Shown here: positions 32,901 to 44,020 of the stretch, piece after piece
How positions within the stretch are numbered: the stretch's first letter is position 1
How the letters are laid out: each line of letters begins with the position of its first letter
Assembly (NCBI GenBank): GCA_018873245.2
Contig: JAEMBT020000001.1
Location: 10,880,220-10,944,219, forward strand
Source of the DNA: Archegozetes longisetosus
Taxonomy: Eukaryota > Arthropoda > Arachnida > Sarcoptiformes > Trhypochthoniidae
Reading direction: 5' to 3'
Length of the DNA: 64,000 bases
Position numbers and translations under genes: made by a program
The notes under the pieces: model-generated
What the model was told of the DNA's origin: nothing
Seen by the model: the letters and a program-made list of their open reading frames with translations, nothing else
Database searches by the model: none

Positions 32901-33467
32901 TTTGTTCAGGAACAACTAGAGTGATCTCAAAAGTGGCCTTAAATGCTGGTTCGTCCCAACAAGGAAAGGCTCGCCGAGCGTCTGTTGACTGGAATTGTGT
33001 GACCGCAGCATATCTTTGTTCTTGGCCATCAGCACTAAGATATTGACATCGATAAAATCCTTTCAATGTATCATTGAGGGAACCCTTAAATTCAAGATTC
33101 AGTCGTCCGATTCCCACACTTAAAGTCTGACTGAATTGAAAAAGAACTGTTTCTTCTTCATCTGAAATGTCTATTTTGTTAGCTTTAATAACTGCAAAAA
33201 TGTATATAAATATTAAAATAGATATTTTGAAACAAAATTTATTTAACTAAAGCATGTAATACTTATGCCATTTTGAGCTGTGAAAGAAGCGTTGCTTATC
33301 TCGAGTCCGAGTGAATTTAAGATAATCTGCTCAGTTTCTTCGTTGATAACAACATCCACTGATTCAGTTCCAGAAAACCAACATTTTTCGAGATCTGGTT
33401 TAAGAGTAAGTGAATAATTTGTTGGTATAACAGATGTTGATAAGCGTTTGAATTCTTTTCCTCTCAT
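29959..33467 (-). CDS. Puromycin-sensitive aminopeptidase-like M1 metallopeptidase, seven exons
   Basis: Exons 33467-33263, 33191-32427, 31972-31716, 31653-31498, 31396-30455, 30368-30216 and 30150-29959 join in frame into 889 residues, close to the animal family length. M1 peptidases remove N-terminal amino acids from peptides; the puromycin-sensitive type is mainly cytosolic, and no signal peptide is seen. The N-terminus KRLSTSVIPTNYSLTLKPDL is typical. The substrate-anchoring GAMEN is at 270-274. The zinc site HELAH (306-310) is followed after exactly 18 residues by Glu329 in LWLNEGFASF, giving HExxH-x18-E. The C-terminal helical region is present, with exons 6 and 7 matching the conserved end. 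Introns are 62-101 bp except intron 2 (454 bp). No break was found. Membrane alanyl aminopeptidases are the alternative, but they have an N-terminal anchor. Confidence 0.93.
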
Positions 33468-34589
33468 TTTCTAGAAATATTAATAAAATTCTGTTCAAAG
33501 TTTAACTACTTCTAAATTTATACTTTAATTATCAATACTTTTGAACAAAACGTTTTGATAACAGAATAAAATTAAAAACTTTTTAGTATAATTTGTAGAA
33601 CTCAATTCATTTATATTAAACAAAATGTTTCTTATAAAGTACTGTTCGTCTTATGGTAAAAATGACTTATTTGTTGTTAGAACTTTTATTTACATTTTGA
33701 TTAGTATTGCATATGCTTTATCGAAATTTATCGCTTTTATATTTATTTCCAACTGATTAATTAGAATGTGTTTCAATAAGTCATCGAGACACTAATACTT
33801 TTATAAGTTAAATGTTTGCATTTCACTATCAAATAAATTTGAAGTAACTTTTCTCTTAATTTGCAATTTTATCTCGAATGAAGGATTTCATCTCAACGTT
33901 GAACTCTTCCCCTACAGTTATAAATAATTTATTAAATAACTTGAATATGTTAGATTTCTCTGTAATTTTAGATTGAAGCTCTTAAAGTTGTGTGACAAAT
34001 ATTTGATTCACTGCATTAGATTGATCTTTAAACCGGCTTAATGCTGCTAGAAAATTTTACTAATTGAACTTTAAAGCTTTTCATAATGAAACTGAACTTT
34101 TTTCCAAAAATTTCAGTAAAAGTTTAAATCCAAGGACTTATGGGAAAATTATTTCTCATTTGAGATCTTAAAATAATTTTATTTGAAACTTTTATTTTAA
34201 TTTTTCAATAAGTTGAAGATGATAAAACTTTCCTTTAAACTATAATTTAAGCACTTCTTGATGAAATTCCCTTAAGCTGATCGTTAGGGATAACATATAC
34301 AGACAAGCTTCTAAAATCTTATTTAGATATAGTTTCTTCAATGATTAAATATTTATCTTAATATTAATATTTTTTTGATGATAATGTCATATTTCAACTG
34401 TGAGTTTTATTAAAATCTTTTAAGAAAATTACTAACAGCTTTCTCACAGTAAGTGTTTGAAAATCTCAAGAATCATTTTTAGCTTGTAAGTCGAACCTCG
34501 AGGTCATAATTACAAATATGTATTCATTTAGCTTTATTTTTCATGGGGTGTTCATTATCTTTTGTAAAATAAAACAAAGTTGTTTTTGA
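33468..34589. other. Intergenic stretch, nothing recognised
   Basis: AT-rich DNA upstream of the aminopeptidase gene; no supported features. Confidence 0.35.
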
Positions 34590-34830
34590 AGGAATGTCTT
34601 TAAAAGTATTAATTATACATATTCGAAGAGTTATTCAGTCCAATCATTTTATTTATGAGAATATTATTTCAATACCTTAGCAGAAAGTTTGCAAACATTT
34701 TTTTAAATAGATTTTATTTATTAACAACTTACTAATTTGAAATCAAATTCTCATAATTAAAAATGATTGGAATGAATAACTCAATGAATATTGTAAATTA
34801 AAGATTTTTAAAGCATTTGTTCAAAAGTCG
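34590..34830. mobile_element. Fold-back repeat (imperfect palindrome)
   Basis: 34590-34671 and the reverse complement of 34739-34830 match through GAGTTATTCAGTCCAATCAT against GAGTTATTCATTCCAATCAT and outward through similar TTTAAAA/TTAATTTACAATATTC blocks. The loop is about 67 bases. There is no coding potential, and it is probably a MITE. Confidence 0.5.
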
Positions 34831-36436
34831 ACTTCACTTTTAGCTAAAGACTTTGAATGTATATTAAAACACTTGAATAAAATTTATTATCTCAAGCGAG
34901 AGATCTTCAGTGCTATCAAATACTTCAAGTGATTAAAGAGAAGTCATTAAATGAACAGCATATTTGAAAAAAAGTAGCCAGATATATAGTTAAGTAAAAA
35001 TGAAGTGGCATTTGAGAGAAAGCTTGTTAACTGTAAGATTTATATTGATTCAATAAATAGTAGGTTGACCGATTCTTCGTAAAACGTAACATCAAGTCAA
35101 TAAGTTGATCAAAGGTTTCAATATGTTTGTTTGTGGCACATTTTTTTCAAAAAAACTCAAGTTCGAATTGGAGCAACACCGCTTTTTCACTTCAATGCTT
35201 TTGTTGTTGAAATTATAAGTTATTGAAAAGTACTGTAAACAAACGACATGAGCAGACCTTCAAGTAACAAACTCGTGTCTTTTGTTTCGCTTAAGTTTGA
35301 TGCGCAGTTTTATAGCATTTATTCTCTTAAGCGCATAAAATAGAATTTTAAAATTATTGAATAGAAAAAATATTTATTTGCTTAAAAGTTAAGTTTATAA
35401 ATAATCTAATTTTATATAACAATTTTCAAGTTTTGAATTGAGAAATGTACTTAACATAAAAATAGGTACAATGACTAGACATCTGAAATTGTTTTGATGT
35501 ACGTCTAGATTAAGTATATTGACAGTATTTTCTAACAAACAATTTTTCATATCCCACCTTTTATATTATTTAATTTAATTAGTAAAGTTTCGTATCGAAC
35601 TGACAGTTCAGCTACACGTTCAAGTGTAAACAAAAGTGTAAACAAAAAACATGGATGCGATATATCCTTTGCGCAGAATCTATTCTTTTATCTTTGGGCC
35701 ACTATTACGCAATGTATTGATTATTCTTTTAAGTACTAAGAGCCAAGTGTTTCATGTTTCATAAATTTAAATATTTAATTAGATTCATTTAAATATTTTT
35801 TATGAAACAATACTAAAGATTTAGGGCAAATGTGAACAATAATAATAATGTGGTTTTACGAATTATTTCTGTCAATGCGTGTTAGTTTATGTAATCCGAT
35901 TTTTGTTTGCAGAGTTGTTCAGATTTAATCACAATTGCAAACAACAAATTAATAAAAAATCGTAAAAATTGAATGACAACGCAATCAGAAAAGAAATTAC
36001 CAATATGTAAAGCAAGTTGAGACAAGTAAATGAAATTATTGCCTGGAAGGTTTATGAGTTTATTCTTAAATGTTTTGCAATGCCATTAGACATGAAAGTT
36101 TTTAAAATATTCGAAACTTGTATTAAAATCCAGAATCGATAAAAGATACGAGGGAAAGCAAATCATTGTAAAACAAATTCAATCTATGTTGTTTTTTAGT
36201 TCAGTTGATATTTTCATTTAATGCTCATGTTTTTCTATCGGAGAAATGAAAATCGAGATAAGAAAATATCTAACATAACTGGCTCGTTGATTTTATTACA
36301 TGCAGTAATGAATGCGCGTCAAAATACAAATATACACTTTGCAAAGTCAATCAAATTTAAAATAACTTAATTATAAATAGGCAGAGCTCTTTATTGATAC
36401 TACAGTCTTATTTTGAAATCATTGATTAATAAATTT
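34831..36436. other. Intergenic stretch, nothing recognised
   Basis: AT-rich, without supported genes or repeats. Confidence 0.35.
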
Positions 36437-37139
36437 GGGAGCACTTCGTTTGATCAAAATTCATATGATCAAAATTCATTTGATCAAAATTAAACTCTGT
36501 TTCCAATCCCCTAAATTGTTTATTCTCAAAAAATTTATTCCGTTTTCAAACTTACAAATAAACTAAACTCTCAACTGGATTCAGATTAAATTTGTGAGAT
36601 TAATGAATAATCACGAAATAACATGTTGTGTTTCAGAGATTAAAGAAATCTTAGATTAAATACCAGAGCTGTCCCTAAGGAATAGAGACTACGTGACTTT
36701 CACAGATTATTTTTTAAATAACTAGTATTCAAATAATAAAACCTCATATAACTTTCACTCATATTACTTTTCAGTCAAATAACTTCATTGATAAATTGGT
36801 GATTTTTCTCAATTATAATGAATGCTTCGCTTTATTTTATCAAGTCTACTAAATCAATTGATTTAGCAGTTTTTGACAATTATATTTACCAAAAGTATAG
36901 TTCATATAAAGATAAAGATTATTACAGATGTAAAAATAAAAATTGCAAGTATATCATACTAATTTTATTTGAGTAACTCCTAGAAAATGTCATAAAATGG
37001 GTATTTCAAATCAGAGTAATTCATTATTGAATACAGGGCTCAATTCACTCTCGGGGTAGTTAAACAGGGTTTTTGATCAAATGTATTTTGATTAAGTGAA
37101 TTTTGATCAAATGAATTTTGATCAAACAAAGAGGAGCCA
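36437..37139. mobile_element. DNA element with TTTGATCAAAATTCA-rich inverted ends
   Basis: The left end (36437-36495) and right end (about 37078-37139) are inverted copies: GGGAGCACTTCGTTTGATCA against GGCTCCTCTTTGTTTGATCA. Both are followed by two or three tandem TTTGATCAAAATTCA units. The 580-bp interior is non-coding. This is probably a non-autonomous DNA transposon with short repeated sites in each end. Confidence 0.6.
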
Positions 37140-37224
37140 TAAATTTATATTGACCTCAGAGATTTTCATATAAATTAGACTAGTCCAGCATAAAGTGAAA
37201 GTATATATAATTCAAGTATTTGAT

Positions 37225-37390
37225 CTTTTAATCTGATCAAGTGTAAATAAACTCTACTTAATGTTGTTGTTTCGAAAGCAAAATAATGTAATTATTCAAT
37301 TAAGATAATTGCAAAATGTTATTGCAAATGTGTATCTAATGCTAATATTTGTCCAATATGTTATGATTAGCTGTACAGGTAGATTAGTAA
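37225..37390 (+). repeat. Direct repeat of the chemoreceptor 3' flank, upstream copy
   Basis: Aligns in the same orientation with 39090-39260, directly after the stop codon of the chemoreceptor gene (TCTGATCAA.TG.AAATAAA, then ATTATTCAATTA.GATAAT). The simplest reading is that an upstream chemoreceptor paralogue has decayed, leaving only its 3' flank. No receptor coding sequence was recognised before it. Confidence 0.55.
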
Positions 37391-37797
37391 GTTCTAATAC
37401 CGAAAGAATATTGTAAAAATTATTCATAATTCTTACGACAGCTTGTAAGAATTCTCGTTTGTAAAATCGTACAAAGAATTATAATATCATTCATACTGTA
37501 TAAGAGGCTAAAGAAATTAAACATTTTAGTTTAATTTTTAGTAAATACATCGTTCTAAGGAAAGTCAATTATTTGCTTGTGTTTATTCTATATTTAATTT
37601 TCCATATAAATCAATAACAAGCAAATGTAAGTGTATTTCTAATGTTTATTGTAACAAGCATATTGATAACATTCACGTGAAAAAACACTTAATATAATTA
37701 ATAGATATTTCTATAAATATGTTATAAGTAAAATAAATCTCAATCTAATTTAAACTTTCTTCAAAGAAAACGTTTTCAAATTTTTAGATAAGTTCCG

Positions 37798-39097
37798 ATG
37801 CACGAGCCAAACAAACTGAGAGCAAAAATGATGACTCCTTATAAATCCGGAGAATCAAAAAGATTTCCAAAATCTTTTATGAGACTCATTCAATTTTACC
37901 GACTCTTCGGATTTTCATTCATTGAATCAAACAATGAGACGAATAAGAAGCTTTCTTCGAAACTAAAACAATTCTTATTGATTGGATACAATATTTCTAT
38001 TAATTTTTGCCTAATAGTTTTTGATATCATCATTATACCAGAAATGGATGAAGAATTCAAGAAATATAATATGAAACCGTTGATGAAATTTTTGTTTTAC
38101 TCCAGTTTTGTTCTGACATGGGTTGATCTCATATCTGGATATACATTAGCCTTAATTAAGGGCAATCGTTTAATTATGTTATTGAAAACAGAAGATGTTA
38201 TTGTAATTGATCGAAATGCAAAATTGGCTAAAAAATTAATCTTTTCGAAGATAATAATTATCAGTACTATTGCTTGTATCTGTTCTTTAGGCTCAATGAG
38301 TTTCAATTGGGTTCAAACTAAAGATATATATGCAAGGCTGTTTATGTTTTCATTTGGATTCTTTTCATGTTTTTTCTGCATGGTTGGATTGTTTGTTATA
38401 CCAGTTATTTACAGCTATACGACTTGGATTATAACTTCACAGATCGATGATTTAAGGAACAATATTTCAAGTGGTTAGTCAATTATTAGATATGCATTTT
38501 CATTATTCTTATGAAGTTTAAACTATTGCAATAGAAAATTAATAATTCTTTAAACTTCAATTTGAGATGAGTATTCATTTGTTATTTTCTAATTTAGAAA
38601 TACTAGAATTCAAAGAAATGGAAAAACTTCTAATTAAGCTCATGAGAATAAGTAATAAATTACGAGAATTTGAATCATTATTGTCACCATTCCTTTTAGT
38701 GTCGGTAGTAGTGAGTTCAGTGTTAGGCATGACCTACATTTGTGCTTTGGCTACTTCACGAGAGAACCAGGTGTCTGGTATCATACAGTTGATTGGTGCA
38801 ATCAATCTTTTTTCATGTTTCGTAAAATTAATTATTTATTTCCATTTTGGAGAAAAAATTCCAACAGCTTTTAATGAAATGAAGAAAAAGTTAGAACAGT
38901 TTGTTATTTCGGAAAACTTATCAAATCACGATTGGAAACAATGGATTATCATTAAAGATATGAATCAACAGAATGCATTCAAATTTTCAGTTATGCATTT
39001 GTTCAAGATGCAACAAAAAACTGGTCTAATTGTTTACTCACTTATCTTACAATACACTGTTATCTTACTCCAAACCAACTCAAATTCAAATATCTGA
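37798..39097 (+). CDS. Gustatory-receptor-like seven-helix chemoreceptor, two exons
   Basis: Exon 1 (37798-38473) and exon 2 (38598-39097) join over a 124-bp intron with a GTTAGT donor and a TTTAG acceptor into 391 residues. Hydrophobic segments suit the gustatory receptor plan with cytosolic N-terminus: about residues 64-84, 99-120, 142-163, 178-208 in exon 1 and three in exon 2. The final one (ILQYTVILLQT) matches the family's C-terminal helix, usually close to TYhhhhxQF. These receptors are ligand-gated cation channels in sensory neurons for contact or odour cues. The family evolves fast, so assignment rests on length, helix pattern and the C-terminal block. A duplicated 3' flank upstream suggests a former tandem copy. 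Confidence 0.75.
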
Positions 39098-39260
39098 TAT
39101 CTGATCAAATGCAAATAAATCTTAATTAATTTTGTTATTTTCGAAAGTAAAGTAATACGATTATTCAATTATGATAATAACGAAATACTGTAGTTGTAAA
39201 CATGTATATAATACTAATATTTATTTGATGTATTACGAACATCTCTAGAATAGACTTCAT
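39090..39260 (+). repeat. Chemoreceptor 3' flank, downstream copy of a direct repeat
   Basis: Partner of 37225-37390. It contains AAATAAA shortly after the stop codon, a usable polyadenylation signal. Confidence 0.5.
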
Positions 39261-39326
39261 ATAGTTAAAGATTTAGTAAGTGCATATTTTTCATATATAT
39301 GTTATTTCACCTTCATCGATTACATG

Positions 39327-39885
39327 CCACTTGCGCGAAAGCCGCTTAGATGAAAAGTCATATCAGCAAAAGTCTTTTGTACGAAAGCTTTATGAGCGAA
39401 ATTTTTTATTTATGACTTTGCTGAATCAATTTTATGGAGATGTGAAATGTTATTTTACTCTATTTTAATTTCAAGTCATATTTCAGTACACTTCAGACAG
39501 ATATAAAAGTAACTTAAATAAAAGTATTTCTGAACTAACCTTTATAATGTAGCACGAAAAATTGAATGGGAAGAATAGACTGTAATTTGAAATTCAATTG
39601 AGTATTGCATGCGAAATAGCATCTAAATATTCAAGAATACTAGACCTTCCATTAAGATAAAAATTAGTTAGTCTTTCAATTCTTTGGTTAATTAAGCGAT
39701 ACTTTCTTTGTGGATTTTTGGGAGAGCCTCCAGCATTCAAAACAAAACTTTTGCTTCAAATTACTGCAAATAAAATATTTTCGCTGAAATTTCTTTTCGT
39801 TAATTGAAATTTTGCTTAAAGAAGCTTTCGTGCAAAAGAGTTGCGCTGAAATGACTTTTCTCTTAAGTGACTTTCGCCCAAGTGG
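39327..39885. mobile_element. MITE-like element with GCGAAA-rich inverted arms
   Basis: 39327-39412 and the reverse complement of 39795-39885 match: CCACTTGCGCGAAAG against CCACTTGGGCGAAAG, then GAAAAGTCATWTCAGC and ACGAAAGCTT. The arms are built from loosely repeated GCGAAA units. The 95-codon minus frame at 39688-39975 falls mostly within the right arm and is not considered a gene. Confidence 0.6.
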
Positions 39886-40007
39886 GTTTCGCTCAACTGA
39901 TAAGTCACCGTTCCGCCTAACATCGCAATTCTTCATACTTGCTTTTATGCCGCTACGCGGTTGTGCTACTATCATGCTATGAAAGAAATAGTAGACGTTG
40001 ATTCCTG

Positions 40008-40241
40008 TTATACATACTTATCGGTAGCAGTCACGTTATTGAGACTAGGATTGTTCCTGTTGACACACAACCAAATGTTATACATCGTTGGATTTTCTGA
40101 ATGAGTAGATTTCAACAATATCCAACTTGACTTTGTTTCCTTTCCTTTAACATTTGGCCATGTTGCGTGATCTTTGTTGACGTTAGACCGACAAGTAAAG
40201 GTATAGTTGAAATTAACATCTAGAGTAGTCAAACAACACAT
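40008..40241 (-). CDS. Hypothetical 77-codon frame, possible exon
   Basis: A polar frame starting ATG at 40241 with several Cys and Asn residues (FNYTFTC, YNIWLCVNRNN). It ends near a possible GTATAA donor (about 40012), so it could be one exon of a small protein. No family was recognised, and flanking DNA is repeat-rich. It may equally be part of a mobile element. Confidence 0.25.
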   Translation of the reverse strand: MCCLTTLDVNFNYTFTCRSNVNKDHATWPNVKGKETKSSWILLKSTHSENPTMYNIWLCVNRNNPSLNNVTATDKYV

Positions 40242-40824
40242 TATTTAACTCTGTAGCTTGACACAACCTACCATAGTCTAACCTAGGGTCTAGTCAGTAA
40301 TGGTCAAAGGTTAAGTGACAGGGTCAAGTGGGTATCGTTAAATTCCTCTTATCGAGACAAGTTCAAGTATATATATATAACATTCGATTGTAAGTTAATA
40401 AGAGCTTCCTTCATCTCAATAAACTTTAGCCCACTTATAAAACACTAAGCATTTGATGTTATACTGAAGCAAGAAGTAGTGGCAAATAGTATCTAGAAAT
40501 AGATTTGAAGATAAAATGAAATACAGTAATGTTGAAAATGGAGTAATATTGTGTCCACAAATAAGTACTTACTCAGTGCTAAAAGCTATAAGTATAGGTC
40601 ATCTCTTATCGTTTTCAAAGTTCTTAGATTTTACACGTATAAAATGAATTTCTCTGTATCAATGACTCCACAAATTTATGAAAAATTTGAGCATAGATTG
40701 AAATTACCATTCAATGAACAAAGCGTTTAGCGTGAAAACCAGTCACAGAATTCATAATCTAGTGTTCTATAGCATAAATAATAAAGAACGGAATACATTA
40801 TTTGATTTGCACATAATTGCTTAA

Positions 40825-41252
40825 CCCTTCGTCACAACTGTGGGGTAAAATGTGTCCAAGTTTGACTTTAATATGTCGTAAAATGTGACTTAATGAGAAT
40901 CCAGGTATTCCTCAGTCATATATCTGACTGAATGACAAAAATCTGATTTATTTGGACTTATAACTTTATTTAAAATTTATTTCTTGCAACACATCTTTCT
41001 GAGGACAGAAATTTCCCCTAACATCACAGTGCTGTAATGTCGCTACTAGCAACTTGAACAATTGATGACGCTGTAGAAGATAATAACTACAAATTAATCA
41101 ATTAGTTGATTAAAAATTCGAAAACAAGGACTAACTTTGATTTATAAAGCATCAGGATCAACCTAGAACAGATATAAACTATGAAAAACGTAGAGTAAAA
41201 TTTTACCCCACAGTTAATTTTAAATTTTCGGAAGTTAAGTTGTGACGAAGAG
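40825..41252. mobile_element. piggyBac-like MITE
   Basis: The left end is TTAA (40821-40824) followed by CCCTTCGTCACAACTG. The right end is GTTGTGACGAAGAG followed by TTGA (41253-41256), one mismatch from TTAA. A second inverted block (CTGTGGGGTAAAAT, near 40840 and 41205) lies just inside. The TTAA target and CCY start identify piggyBac-type elements. The 428-bp body has no transposase. Confidence 0.75.
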
Positions 41253-41384
41253 TTGATATATTTCTAATAAAATAAAAGCTTAAAAATCGAGTCTTCTATT
41301 AAAAAATAATGATAAAGGGTCTCACAAAACTCTAAGCTATGAAAAAGTGCTAATCATTTAAAGAGATTCTTTGAGAGAAACTGT

Positions 41385-42697
41385 AAAGGACAATGCCTAA
41401 ATCCTCCTTAAATGAACCAAGATAAATTTGTTATCAAACGAAAGGTAATGAAAAATAGAATCGAGATTTGAAAGAGTTTTTAAAATCCAAGATGACTGAC
41501 AAAAGGTATGGCTAAATAACTGGTAAAATATCAATAAGCGCATTTTGTTCGTTTCTTTTGCACGAAAATAAAAGGTTTAAAATATAGCTAGTAAATATAT
41601 ATCAACGAAAAATGTGTTAAAATAAAAAAGGAAAAGTATATAAATAAAATAGTGTAAAAATATGATCAAGTCGAGTCCTTGTCAGTGATTTCCAGAACAA
41701 CGCAGACCTCGCTCAGCGAGTATGGTTGCCAGGTTTCAAAACTCAAACTCGAGGACAAAATCAATTATTGAAATATTTAATTAAATATGATTTATTTCAC
41801 AAAATTGAACAAATTACATTAACTTATAGGAGCATCATATTTCAGAGCAGACTTCGCTGCTTTAATAATTGGAACATTTGTTTTTACATACTCATAAAAT
41901 GATCCACAAGACATAGCAAAGTTAACTTATGTAATAATTTTTGCTTTGACTTGTTCAACTTATAATCTATTTCCTTCATCCCACCATAAATTTTTCATTA
42001 TGCTAAAAAGTCTTTCGACGAAATCATTTCCTATTGGAATTACTAAAAAAACTTCGATTATCTTAAAAGTATTTGTGAAACAATATCTGTAACTCAAGGA
42101 AATTTGCGTACTTTTTTCATTTACAAGAGGACAGAGGACAATTTACTAAATTCGAGGACAATCCTCTAGAAAAAAGGACATCTGGCAACCATATCAGCGA
42201 GACTGCGGATTCTGAAATCTCGGGCTCGTATCTGCCGAACCTAAGAAACCAAAAACCGCCATTATGTGTGCACAGTACCCGACGGTTATAAGGCCATTTT
42301 TGCACTGACAACAGTACCCGACTATTGCTTCAACACCGGTTTTTACTACATCCACTAAAACGTAGATGTAGTATTTAGTCGAATTCCTGAGTATTTAGAC
42401 ATGAAAAAAATGATTTTTTATATGGCTTTTCTATCTCAGATTCGATTAAGTTTTATGTTAAGAAGATTCAAATAATACAATAAAGTATGTCTAAACGAGT
42501 TTTTATGCTTAAAAATACAAAAAATAGTTTTTTATAATTAATGTTTCGAAGGCCATAACTCGTGTCAGCAATTTTGGATTTCAAAAATTCTTTCAAATCT
42601 CGATTCTACTCTCCATTACCTATCGTTTGATACCAAATTTGTCTTGGTTCATTCAAGGAAGAATCACCATGGGTTTTGGGCATTGTCCTTTCTGATA
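41385..42697. mobile_element. DNA element with about 125-bp inverted arms, interrupted by a hAT element
   Basis: 41385-41508 and the reverse complement of 42555-42697 match closely: AAAGGACAATGCC, TGAATGAACCAAGAYAAATTTG, TATCAAACGAWAGGTAATG and TAGAATCGAGATTTGAAAGA (all imperfect). The interior has no transposase of its own, but contains the complete hAT insertion at 41721-42193. Nesting dates this element as the older one. Confidence 0.7.
41721..42193 (-). mobile_element. Internally deleted hAT element with perfect 8-bp target duplication
   Basis: The termini TATGGTTGCCAG (left) and CTGGCAACCATA (right) are perfect inverted repeats, flanked on both sides by the direct repeat TCAGCGAG (41713-41720 and 42194-42201), the 8-bp duplication made by hAT transposases. 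The minus strand between about 42040 and 41820 still reads as a hAT dimerisation domain: NDFVERLFSIMKNLWWDEGN, then FAMSCGSFYEYVKTNVPIIK. Most of the transposase is deleted and a stop interrupts the remnant. The 64-codon frame at 42117-42311 crosses the element's right end by chance. Confidence 0.9.
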
Positions 42698-44020
42698 ACT
42701 AAATAAGCAATAATATAATCGATGAAAGTCAAGACAAAAGCAATTCAACAGTCTCCGGTTGCTTATCTTATAAAAATAAAGTTCTTACAAGTTTGATGAA
42801 AATCAACATTAATAAAAATTAAATGATTACAAAAAATGAAACAATTCATATAAAATTAAGCAGCAGACCATCTTAGATATAAATAATTTTGAACTATCTT
42901 AAAGATAATTGCAGTCGAATTTCAGAATATAAAAATTAATAGAATTAAATTGTTTATTTATAATTGTTCAAATTGTGAAGCGTCAGTTAATAGTTCCACA
43001 TCGAATGATTAATATTTGTTATGTACTAAGTGCTTCTAACTATGTTATTGGAATGTGACTAAAAACTTTGACAATAACCTGTAATGAACGAGTAAAATAT
43101 GTCAGCAAAGTTTTACAGTCTTTGCATAAAATGAGTCTTATAGCTTTTTATAAAGCCTTTAGAATATAAGTGAAATACTTAATTAAATTGTTCGATAGTG
43201 TGTTGAGTTAATATTAAGACGCGATACGATTCGTGCAATGGACCAACATTTATATACTTCCAAAAGTTCTTATTATGAGATTTCAATTATTTTGAGGAAA
43301 AGTAGAACCAGTAATGAGAGAATCTATTAAATCAAAGACAGTCCTTATAAAACAGAGAAATTATTTAAAAATCAAAGTTGTTTACTTCATAGCATCGGAA
43401 ATAATCAATTGTAAATAATTTCCAACATGTGAATCCAATGTTCTTCTGGCCGGCACCTTCGATAAGTACCATCAACTATTGGTGAAAAATTCGAATGAAT
43501 TTAATTGAACAATAATGGCTTTTAGAATTTTTAGAATCGTTTATGTGAACATTTTCAAAAATTAAAATCTATTATTTGAATGACAATGAGTAATAACAGG
43601 TCATCGCTTGGTGAATCAAATAGAAAAACTCATTCAAAGTTGCGTGAGAGTTTATCGAAATAAAAAGTCTAAATTTGTCCCAAAATTCAATTTAATCAAT
43701 TTGAGATAATTTTATTTTAAACAATTTAAATAAGAATCAATAATTAAATAAAAAGTAAAGATAATGATATACAGTACACAACATGATGTACATAAAGCAC
43801 ATAACCCTACTAAACTATATATTTTTCAAATTTCAAATTCCAATCATATTAATTAACTCTAGAATTGATGTGTTTGTCATAGCAGTAAATTCTTGCTTTC
43901 TCATTGAAACGTGTGCTGCATTTTTTAATATCGATAAAACACAAGTCAAAGAGTATAATTAAAATAAAATCCAAAAAAAAGTTAACTGGAGATAACCGCT
44001 TATTACTCTTTCTAATTCAT
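42698..44020. other. Intergenic stretch downstream of chemoreceptor 2
   Basis: AT-rich. On the minus strand at about 43851-43909 an open run containing RIYCYDKHINSRVN could be a terminal exon of the adjoining chemoreceptor. A hydrophobic run (VMCFMYIMLCTVYHYLYFLF) follows in another frame near 43740-43805. Confidence 0.35.

Noticed and set aside
37078..37139. Operator-like TTTGATCAAA palindromes taken as a regulatory site of the chemoreceptor
   Set aside because: The same units occur inverted at 36437-36495, so they are better explained as ends of a mobile element.
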